Below, in pieces: positions 1 to 7,144 of a stretch of 11,706 bases of DNA; position 1 is the first letter of the stretch; every line of letters starts with the position of its first letter. A model generated the notes under the pieces. It had not been told where the DNA came from. It did not search any database and was given only the letters and a program-made list of their open reading frames with translations. The translations under genes and the position numbers were made by a program. Source of the stretch: Cadophora sp. MPI-SDFR-AT-0126. Its lineage: Eukaryota; Ascomycota; Leotiomycetes; Helotiales; Ploettnerulaceae. The stretch is taken from NCBI GenBank assembly GCA_020747065.1, contig JAGMVK010000039.1, positions 1 through 11,706 of the forward strand. The letters run 5' to 3'.

Positions 1-149
1 GCAAGAATCTGCTTACCACCTGGCTCATGAAAGATCGATAGATCGAGAGTAGCAAGGTCAGCCCAGTCCAATTCATGAGTCGTTTCTGGTACTTGGGTAT
101 ATGAGAGGACACTGGTTGATGCCGAAGTCTCGATTTGTGTCTGAGACAT
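1..149 (-). CDS. 5' end of a probable isopenicillin-N-synthase-like 2OG-Fe(II) oxygenase (partial)
   Basis: The ATG at 149-147 opens a frame that runs uninterrupted for 49 codons to the left window edge. It begins MSQTQIETSA and contains the stretch DWADLATLDLSIFHEPGGKQ. This resembles, from memory, the start of fungal proteins with a DIOX_N domain followed by a 2OG-Fe(II) dioxygenase fold, where a short Ser/Thr-rich leader precedes a 'DLSKFDxPGGKxELA' segment. The iron-binding HxD...H residues would lie outside the window, so the catalytic core is unseen. Family members oxidise small molecules using 2-oxoglutarate or related chemistry; the substrate cannot be predicted. GGTAAG near 1-20 could also be a splice donor, but the frame reads on naturally. 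A TATA-like TATTTAAAG lies on the minus strand at 192-184, only about 40 bp from the ATG. Identification rests on a short N-terminal match only. Confidence 0.55.
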   Translation of the reverse strand, partial: MSQTQIETSASTSVLSYTQVPETTHELDWADLATLDLSIFHEPGGKQIL

Positions 150-610
150 CGTGATACATAGGCCGTAAGTCGAAGTGAAAGAACTTTAAATAACAGGCTA
201 AGTGCAAGTGCATATAATACTTTAAGAGCATAAATCTTGAGTATGATCTTTGCTTTCGAGTTTGGAATCTTTCATTGACAGCCCCTCACTAGCAAGCGGG
301 GTTACTTGAGCTCGAATCATGATTCGGTAATAGCCACCAAGCTCAAGCGAGACGGCCAAACTTGCTCGGAAGTGTCCTTCCATCCAATCTTCTTACAGCT
401 TGACGTTCGATTTAAGTTGGTTGTGCAAGGAGAAGCGTTGATGTCGTGATCGCGGGGTAGGATGCAAGTCACGTGTAGATCATTTGCTTCCTCAACCACT
501 AAAGTCCAGATGTCATTCTGTTCGGCCATGTCTATTCCTTACACTGTCAAGATACAAATGGAACAGGAAGTCACTAGATACAATCTGGCATGTTTGCTCG
601 CTATCTATGC
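150..610. other. intergenic spacer, oxygenase promoter side / phosphatase 3' side
   Basis: No convincing gene. Both flanking genes are on the minus strand, so this holds the 3' flank of the phosphatase and the promoter of the oxygenase-like gene. A minus-strand ORF from the ATG at 529 to 317 (70 codons) has no recognisable domain and is not supported. A 14-bp perfect palindrome (CGAATCATGATTCG) sits at 313-326. Confidence 0.6.
313..326. repeat. 14-bp perfect palindrome
   Basis: CGAATCATGATTCG equals its own reverse complement. It lies 164 bp upstream of the oxygenase-like start codon. It could be a dimeric transcription-factor site or chance. Confidence 0.3.
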
Positions 611-1701
611 TTAGAACTGAATAGTTTCGGGCTTTCGTCCTGATTGTTGAATAGACATCTTGAAATCCACAAAATCTATCAACTGCTGAAAGCATTCCTC
701 AGCCGGTTTAAAATCTCCTTCGAAGTCTCCCAAGCCCTCGACTCCTCTCTCAGGCGCAACGACATTCGATTTGACCATAACCCTCCTTACTTTCTTGATC
801 TCCTCTTCCGTCAACCCGCACATCGTCTTAACTACATCTCCGCGCCACCCCACTTCCTCTCCACCATCTCCAGCATAGCCAACATGCTCTCCGGTCTAGC
901 ACCCACCATTCTCTCAGCACGCTCCCGTCCACCTCCCCCAGATCTAGCAAAGACTGGACTTTTCATGAGGCGGTTTACGACGTCTTCTCGGATGGAGCGA
1001 AGGCCGATGTCTGATAATTTGTATTCTTCGGCGATGAGTTGGGGCTTGACGCCGAGGAGGGAGAGGATGATTCCGACGAAGACGCCGGATCGGTTGTTAC
1101 CTGTTGTGCAGTGGATGTAACATGCTGTTGGGGAATTAAGAGACATCGCTGCTATGTGGAGGAGCATAGTCCGACATGCGGGTGCGCCGTGGGTGAGGAT
1201 CTCGGTAAATGCTTCGACAATGCCCTGTATAGTCTGTGAGATTGCAAGTTGCTTAATGTGGATAGAAGTGAGAAGATAAGAAGCCGCAAGATATTCCACG
1301 TGAAGGGCCATTGTAAACAAAGATTGAGTGAATGCTTACTTCTGTTCCATCACTCGCATATAGCACATATCTCGCAGCGGCCTTCTCTGGTGAGTATTCC
1401 CCGTCCGGAAACGCAGGACACCAGACCCTCTGGATTCCCTCAAGTTCCTTGAATCCGCCTGCTTTTTCTATCTGCCCCTTCGATCGCAGATCAAAATCTG
1501 TAGTGACCCCCAAGCTTCTAAGCTTCACAACGCCTTCATCAGTCACGGTGGTGGTGTCCGGACCCCTGTAAAAGAACCCTTTCGCACCGTGCCGGTGACC
1601 ACCCCCCTCCCATCCTCGATCGGCCACCCGCCTATATCTCGAAAGTTTGCAAGGCCAGGAATATCCACGAAGGGAGGCTGGAGTTCAGGCTTGTCGATCA
1701 T
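611..1701 (-). CDS. Y_phosphatase3 / IphP-like protein-tyrosine/serine phosphatase, two exons, two apparent frame breaks
   Basis: Exon 1 runs 1701-1340 and exon 2 runs 1233-611. The 106-nt intron has donor GTAAGC at 1339 and acceptor CACAG ending at 1234; an acceptor 9 nt further on is also in frame. The start chosen is the ATG at 1701 (MIDKPELQPPFVDIPG), followed by the family hallmark GLANFRDIGGW (about residues 17-27), KGFFYRGPD and TDFDLRS. The active-site loop is HCTTGNNRSG, a CX5R signature with Cys about 163 and Arg about 169. The family hydrolyses phosphate from phospho-Tyr/Ser or from phospholipid/inositol substrates through a cysteinyl-phosphate; the substrate here is unknown. Two breaks are visible. 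At about 1577-1579 the frame must shift to pass from VRKG to FFYRGPD. At 832-834 a TAG interrupts WGGAEM, and the next frame continues KTMCGLTEEEIKKVRR to the TAA at 613-611. Each is explained by one missing base. With both restored the length is about 328 aa. The last ~55 residues are not recognised. Confidence 0.85.
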
Positions 1702-2122
1702 GGGAGCGTCACGTGGACTCCCTTCTTCACCACGAGTCGTTACACTGACTATTGAGGCTCGCCAAGATCCAAAATCAACAAAGAGAGTCTGATATTCGGT
1801 ACCCGTGTAATAGCGATATTGTTCGGCCAAATCAGGCACAAAACGATGCTATCAGTCGACTCGGAATCAAGATAAGGCTGACGCTTTATCCGGCGTCTTT
1901 GATTTGGTCTAGCGGTCGCATATACCTCGTGATCATGCATGAGGATCTGCTTTGGGGATTGTAGGTTGGATGACCTAAAGTTCTTTGTAGAGAGAAAAAT
2001 GTTTTGTTGCACATCTACATGCATTGATGATGCATGGGGTTGACTGGCTGTCAGTTGTTCATGCAGACGTGCAGTAGACGCTTGTAGTCATTCGGCAACT
2101 GGCTGCAGATACTGTATGCAGG

Positions 2123-2144
2123 CTAGAACAAGAACTAGAACAAG
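2123..2144. repeat. short direct repeat, CTAGAACAAG twice
   Basis: Two identical 10-nt copies at 2123-2132 and 2135-2144, separated by AA. Small and probably of no function, though it lies in the phosphatase promoter side. Confidence 0.5.
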
Positions 2145-2310
2145 TTGGACCTGCGCTTTTCTCCGTCATCGGACGGGTTGGTTGGTTTGTCTGAGTGGTC
2201 GAGTGATCAGGCAACTGAGTCACTTGGATTTGTTGCACATCGTATTTGAACCCCTATTCCTTGTTGCATGCACAAAGCCAAGTAGAGAGTGAGAGAGAGT
2301 CGGGGCGGGG

Positions 2311-2313
<3 letters not shown>

Positions 2314-2360
<47 letters not shown>
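2314..2360 (+). repeat. homopolymer of 47 consecutive G (poly-C on minus strand)
   Basis: From 2314 to 2360 every base is G. A shorter interrupted G-rich run (CGGGGCGGGGGGA) lies immediately upstream at 2301-2313, and a GAGAGAGT purine stretch precedes that. Ordinary unique sequence resumes at 2361. Such a tract could form G-quadruplex or triplex DNA and would be very prone to slippage. It could equally be a sequencing artefact, since dark cycles in two-colour chemistry are called G, or a collapsed or extended homopolymer. Confidence 0.9.
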
Positions 2361-2361
<1 letters not shown>

Positions 2362-2756
2362 CGGTTGACTCGATAGATGTGTTGATGATGAGCAAGAAAA
2401 TGAAGAGGCATGAGGGGTCGCTGAGCTTTGAGGTGCACAGGTGGGGCTTGCTCGCTAGAATTTTAGCGAATGATTTGCTCCTTCCCTGTCCGCTTCGGGT
2501 TGTTGAAGGCCCTTTCTGAAGGCCACAAAGGCTATAAAAATACAATCAGACTTCTGATGGCTACTCGAAAAATTGACCAAGAGCTATGACAGTTCCGTGA
2601 ATACAATTTCATCCGAAAATGTGGACCGCACGTAACCAGTTCAAGGTTCAGACAATATGTGAAATAACAAAGTCTACATTGAGCAAGGCTCAGATCAATA
2701 GAAGCATCTACTCTTCGCTAAAGTCATCTTCGAACCCATCTTTGACTCTGGTACAT

Positions 2757-4773
2757 CTAACAACCAGAAACAACCTTTGCATCAATGACAGCACTCGTCC
2801 CATTCTTCACCGACTCGACAGCTCTCTTCAAAACATCCTCCAGATTCGACACATTCTCCACCTTTTCAGCAAACAAATTGCCACCCGCAGCAGCCTTTGC
2901 GATACCTGCATAGTCAGGCGAAGGACTGAAGTCGATATTAAGTTCTGCGTTGGTAGCTTTGGAGCCGAGGCCGTCAGGGTGGACGAGAGTAGCATTGATC
3001 TTCTGGGAGCATTCCATCCTGGTACTTAGTCAATTCCGCTGGTCTCTGGGAATTGAAGATAGAAAGGATCGCAACTTACCTTTGTTGTTGAGAACGATCG
3101 TAAGTACGGGGATTTTGTACCGATGTGAGATCCAGTAAACAGAACCTGGGACTGAGAACAAGAATGTCCCATCACCGACAATGCAGACAACGAACTTGCC
3201 CTTCCCAGCACCATTCTCGAACTCAGAAGCGAGTTTGATACCCAGTGCTCCTCCACCAGACCAGCCAAGTCCACCGCCTCCACAGTTGATCCATGAGCCT
3301 GGGAGAGTAGCTTGAATATTGTCTGCGACGAATAATGTGTTGGTCACAGCTTCAATGGCGAAAATGCTATCTTCAGGGACTAGCTTGCGAATTGTGCGGC
3401 AGAGGTATCCTGTTCCAAATGTGCCGTCAGGTTTTGGCTCGGTTGCTTTCACAATATCGGCAAGCTTCTTGCTGTGGGATTCGGCGAGTGCGTCCCAGCG
3501 TTGATTGAATACTTCAGAATTAATTTTGTTGGAGAGACACGAGGTGATGTACTTGGTAAGTTGGGTTATTGATGTGAAACTGTCGGCTCGGTATCTTTGG
3601 AGGGCATTCAGATAGAAGACGGGCATTTGGCTACTTCCGCATTAGATAAAGTAGCAAGAAACTTTGGCGACTTCTTACTTTTTGAGAGGATCGACGTCAA
3701 TGTGATAGATTTTGGCGCCTTCTTTTGGATGGCATTGTGTATTAATCCAGGGCACATCTATACACTCTGTCAGTCTCAGTTTCGTCGCCAAAGTATAGAT
3801 ACATACCGCAATCGATCACAAGAATGACATCTGCAGTCCTGATGGACTCATCATTTCCATATCTTAAGCTGAGCCACGCCCGATGATCTGCTGGAAAGCA
3901 CATATCACTGCCACCAGTATCGAGGACTCTCAAACCCTTCACAGAATCCGCAAGTCTGACCAAAGCCTCAACAGCAGCATGATTACGACCTGTGTAACCA
4001 ACAACAACCAGAGGTTCCTTGGCCTCGACCAAAGCTTCCGAAATCGTCTTGACCGCATTCTCCGTCAGCGCCGCCGGTTCAACCGGAGTCCAAAAGGCAC
4101 GATCAAGTTTGTACGGCGTCAGATCTTCCTCCATAACTTCTCTCGCCCCAGTCAAGTACACTGGACCGGCAGGCGCACTACACGCGAATTGCAACGCTCT
4201 ATTGACGATCTGTTTAACATTCTTGCCCGTCTTGATCTCAGCGGTGTATCTGCAATACTGTCCCACAATGAGTTTCTGATCTGGCACATCTTGGATCCAG
4301 TGGATGTATTCCGTTCGAGAGCCGCGCATCTCGCCTTCAATTGTGAAGGGAGAGAGGCCGGCGAAGATCAGGACTGGTGCCCGGCCACAAGAGGCGTTAT
4401 GAATTGCTGCTCCTAGACCTTGGGTCCCTACATCGACGTGCACGAGTACACACTGGGGTTTTCCGGTGAGGCGGGCATAGCCGTCTGCCATTGATAGAGC
4501 CACCATCTGCGGAAATGAGTCAGTGTTGGTTTTGGTGTGGTAGGGGATACGAACTTCGTTGGGGCATGTTATGATTTTCGGAAATTGACCTTGTTTTTCG
4601 TTCTGGCCTTTGACGATTGCTTCCATGATGGATGGGTGGTCAGAACCTAAATTAACAAAGCAGTGGCTGACTCCAGCCTAGACTTTCATCAGGTCCATTT
4701 GTAAGTGTTTACGATCTGCAAAGGAACTCACCTCCCATAGCGCCTCGAAGAAGGCAAATGAAGCTGTATACAT
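2757..4773 (-). CDS. thiamine-diphosphate enzyme, acetolactate-synthase-like, six exons, one apparent frame break
   Basis: Exons: 4773-4732, 4677-4555, 4506-3807, 3757-3679, 3630-3080, 3018-2757. Introns are 54, 48, 49, 48 and 61 nt, all GT-AG, most with a CTGAC/CTAA branch site. The start MYTASFAFFEALWE comes from a 42-nt first exon. The domain order is ThDP Pyr domain, central domain, ThDP-binding PP domain. CPNEMVALSMADGYAR (Glu about 55) carries the conserved Glu that activates the cofactor's aminopyrimidine ring. The Mg/ThDP motif is GDG at about 467-469, then 26 residues, then NN at 496-497. The family includes acetolactate synthase, benzoylformate decarboxylase and oxalyl- or hydroxyacyl-CoA lyases; similarity favours ALS-like fungal proteins, but the substrate is unproven. 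After LNNKG-W-NAP the frame must move to QKINATLVHPDGLGSK: GCTCCCAGAAG at about 3010-3001 appears to lack one C (CCC at 3007-3005). The exon sum is 1757 nt, one short of 586 codons (585 aa). No targeting peptide is obvious. It is divergent from the dehydrogenase at 5547. Confidence 0.9.
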
Positions 4774-4868
4774 TTTGACGGTGCTCGTATCTCAATGTAA
4801 AACTCAAAAGAAATTTGTGGAAAGAGGTTTGAAGTCTGTCAATAACGCAACTGCCTCCCTCCCACTTT

Positions 4869-4900
4869 CCCCAGACATTTCATATATCCCCCAAGTGGGG
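4869..4900. promoter_or_regulatory. pair of candidate CreA (carbon catabolite repressor) sites
   Basis: CCCCAG at 4869-4874 and GTGGGG at 4895-4900 fit SYGGRG on opposite strands and flank the minus-strand TATA-like TATATGAAA at 4878-4886. Paired sites are more meaningful than single ones for CreA, but the six-base consensus is common by chance. Confidence 0.25.
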
Positions 4901-5209
4901 CAACAACCAGGGGGGTAATTCCCACCCACATTCGGGACATTGAACGGCACGTCAGTGATTGTACAACACAATTACTGACCCGAGGAATGACAAATACTGC
5001 AATGCATTGTCATGTTGCAGCAGTACTTCCTGGATGGACAGCTCTCGTCCAAAGTCCAGCTGAGTGTTCCCTGGCGACGATGTGGCTGGATTTGAGCTTC
5101 AGCCACAGCGGAAAGGAGTCGCTTGACAGACAGCTGAAATATTCCGCGTCTCTTGATTCCCTCTTGCAACAACCTTCGACAGCACCAGGCATGAAATAGC
5201 GCCGGACGA

Positions 5210-5271
5210 CCCCTCATCTTCCGAAATCGATGATTGCTTGTTCCCGTGGCATTGCTGGAAAGGATGAGGGG
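5210..5271. repeat. 9-bp inverted repeat, 44-nt spacer
   Basis: CCCCTCATC at 5210-5218 is the exact reverse complement of GATGAGGGG at 5263-5271, inside the divergent promoter region. It may be a dimeric binding site or chance. Confidence 0.35.
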
Positions 5272-5424
5272 CTCTTCGGAGGGCAGACACCGGTCCGTCT
5301 GATCCGTCCGCGTCCGGTCAAACCATTTATGATCTCGTTCCTGAATCAACCTTCACTCGTTCGCCTTATGGCCGAGACGAAGTTGCGTCGTGGCGTGAGG
5401 GGTTGAGCATCACTTCCAGGTTTG

Positions 5425-5466
5425 TATGGTATCTCGTGCTACTTTGGCTGATACTAGAATACCATA
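5425..5466. repeat. 8-bp inverted repeat directly upstream of the TATA box
   Basis: TATGGTAT (5425-5432) and ATACCATA (5459-5466) are reverse complements separated by 26 nt. The right arm ends 2 nt before the TATA box of the dehydrogenase gene, so it is well placed for an operator-like site. No known factor is assigned. Confidence 0.35.
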
Positions 5467-5468
5467 AG

Positions 5469-5476
5469 TATATAAG
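5469..5476 (+). promoter_or_regulatory. TATA box of the dehydrogenase gene
   Basis: TATATAAG is a full match to the TATAWAAR consensus. It lies 70 bp before the ATG at 5547, a fitting distance for a short fungal 5' leader. Confidence 0.65.
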
Positions 5477-5546
5477 GATCTCCTCACATATTGCTACAGC
5501 TCCTGTTCACTCCAGTTGACAATTGACAAAACAGCAACAGAACAAT

Positions 5547-6846
5547 ATGCGAGCAGCAAGATACTACGGGACTGAGGATATCAGAGTTGAAGAGATTGAA
5601 GAGCCAAAGTGTGGAGAAGGCCAAATCAAAGTCAAGCCTGCCTTTGTTGGAATCTGCGGAACTGGTACATCCCTCCTTACCTCCCTCCACCACCCTCGGT
5701 GTCCGTCGTACATCTCACTAATCGCATCCCGCCCTTTAGATCTCCACGAATTCCTGGGCGGCCCAACCTTCGCACCACGAACCCCGCACCCCATAACCAA
5801 AGAAACAGTCCCTGTAACCTTCGGCCACGAATTCAGCGGCACAATCGTCGAAGTCGGGTCCGGCGTAACGAAACATCAAAGTCGGACAGCGCGTCGCCGT
5901 GCAACCCACAATCTTCGACGGCACCTGCGGAGCCTGCAAACGGGATCTGCAAAATGTGTGCTACAACGCCGGGTTTGTAGGCTTATCAGGCTGGGGAGGA
6001 GGCCTCAGCGATGCCTGTGTTGTACCTGCCGACTACGCATTGCCTATTCCTGATAATATCCCTTTAGATGTAGCGGCGCTAGTTGAGCCTCTGTCAGTGG
6101 GCTGGCATGCCGTCTCGCAGAGCCGACGAGATCAGACAGCGATATCTTGATTCTTGGGGGCGGTCCTATTGGTATTGCTGTCATTCTGGCCCTGCGCGCT
6201 CGCGGCTGCGGGAAGATAATCGTGTCCGAGCCGTCGACCCAACGCCAGAAATTCGATACGCATTTTGGTGCGGACGTAGTTCTCGACCCCAGGAAAGACG
6301 ATATTGTGAAGAGCGTGCAGCAATTGACGAATGGTGAGGGAGTCGATATTGTGTTCGATTGTGCGGGTGTGGCGGTGGGTCTTGCTGCCGGTTGTAAGGC
6401 GATTAAGGTTAAGGGGACGGTGGTTAATGTCGCTATATGGGAAAAGGCAGTTCCGTTCCAGCCGAATGATTTGGTGTTTAAAGAGGGAAAGTATGTCGCG
6501 TGCCTAGGTTACATCAAGCAGGATTTCAAAGATGTTATCAAAGCGCTCGGGGACGGTAAGTCATATCTTTTCATCGACTGTCATCTCATTCATCGGATGA
6601 TACCTGTTACCAAGGATTTCAGATGGTGTTCTTTGGCTCGGCTTGGATGAGATGGTGATTTTCATCTGACCTCAGCACAATTGGTGACGCTGGGCAAAAC
6701 AACAACTAACAACAAGCAAAACAGGACACATCAAACCAGCCGATATGATCACTAGTAAGGTCCCGCTGGAGCGCGTAGTCGAAGACGGGTTCAAGGAGTT
6801 GATCAATAACAAGGAGAAGCATGTCAAAGTACTTGTGCAGATCTAA
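5547..6846 (+). CDS. zinc-dependent medium-chain dehydrogenase, (R,R)-butanediol / sorbitol dehydrogenase type, three exons, two apparent frame breaks
   Basis: Exons 5547-5664, 5740-6555 and 6725-6846; introns of 75 nt (branch CTAAT) and 169 nt (CTAAC near 6707). The start ATG at 5547 gives MRAARYYGTEDIRVEEI. The catalytic zinc ligands are visible: Cys37 (GICGTD, split by intron 1), His69-Glu70 (FGHEFSG) and Glu155 (VEPLSVGW). The structural-zinc lobe shows C102-x2-C105-x7-C113 with Asp at the usual first Cys position. GFVGLSGWGGGLSD and the Rossmann motif ILGGGPIG follow; an acidic residue in IIVSEPS suggests NAD(H). Family members interconvert acetoin/diacetyl and 2,3-butanediol or oxidise polyols, in the cytosol. 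The C-terminus ADMITSKVPLERVVEDGF...VQI is complete. Two breaks are visible: an extra A in AAA at 5871-5873 (VTNIKVGQ requires one fewer) and one base missing within about 6121-6137, leaving a TGA at 6148-6150. They cancel in length (351 aa), but the segment between matches the family only in the shifted frame. Confidence 0.9.
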
Positions 6847-7144
6847 GTCGTTCTCTGACATGGGTAACCTTGTGGAGCGCAATGGTTGGTAGGACGTCAC
6901 TTCATCATTTAGTCGCAATGTATAGGTAACCAATATTATATCATGTCACCATATCCAGATAGCAGAGGAAGATGTTTGAGTTGAAGGATTCAATTGCGAT
7001 CTAACTAAGAGCCAAAACGTGTAATCGGATCCAATCCTACCCAAAAAAAAACAACCAAAAAGGGAAGAAATCAATGCGATCTAGACGCACTATCCCTCCA
7101 CCATCTCGCTAAACACAAACAAAGGGCTTAGACTGCAGAAAAAT
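6847..7144. other. short convergent 3'-to-3' spacer
   Basis: 298 bp between the stop codons of two convergent genes. It is A-rich around 7041-7070, including a run of nine A at 7043-7051, which reads as a T-rich 3' flank for the minus-strand gene. Nothing else is recognised. Confidence 0.6.

Larger units (their letters stand above)
1702..2756. other. intergenic spacer with extreme poly-G tract
   Basis: No supportable gene. Both neighbours are on the minus strand, so this is phosphatase promoter plus the ThDP-enzyme 3' flank. ORFs over 2207-2545 are artefacts of the poly-C/poly-G run (polyproline or polyglycine). Visible structure: a 12-nt-period duplication of CTAGAACAAG at 2123-2144, a GA-rich stretch at about 2283-2300 and the G-run that follows it. 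Confidence 0.7.
4774..5546. promoter_or_regulatory. shared divergent promoter region (ThDP enzyme / butanediol-type dehydrogenase)
   Basis: 773 bp separate two start codons pointing away from each other, and no ORF inside looks real. On the plus side there is a strong TATA box at 5469-5476 and a leader rich in A and C before the ATG. On the minus side TATATGAAA (4886-4878) lies about 105 bp from the ATG at 4773. Two matches to the CreA consensus SYGGRG occur at 4869-4874 (reverse of CTGGGG) and 4895-4900 (GTGGGG). A CCG/CGG-rich cluster at 5289-5319 and two inverted repeats (5210-5271, 5425-5466) are further candidate regulator sites. All are motif matches only; co-regulation is an inference from the arrangement. 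Confidence 0.65.

Noticed and set aside
317..529. 70-codon minus-strand ORF with a true ATG
   Set aside because: No domain or conserved feature, lies in the promoter side of the oxygenase-like gene, and its length is within chance expectation.
644..1120. 158-codon plus-strand ORF
   Set aside because: It is the antisense shadow of the phosphatase exon, whose CX5R motif reads on the minus strand.
2207..2545. ORFs with long polyproline or polyglycine runs
   Set aside because: They are simply translations of the 47-base G tract on either strand; the flanks have no protein-like features.
3883..4416. 177-codon plus-strand ORF
   Set aside because: Antisense shadow of the large third exon of the ThDP enzyme.
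6621..6660. extra small exon inside the last intron of the dehydrogenase gene
   Set aside because: TTTCAG followed by ATGGTGTTC looks like an acceptor, but no donor returns to the correct frame for GHIKPADM; a single 169-nt intron gives the conserved C-terminus directly.
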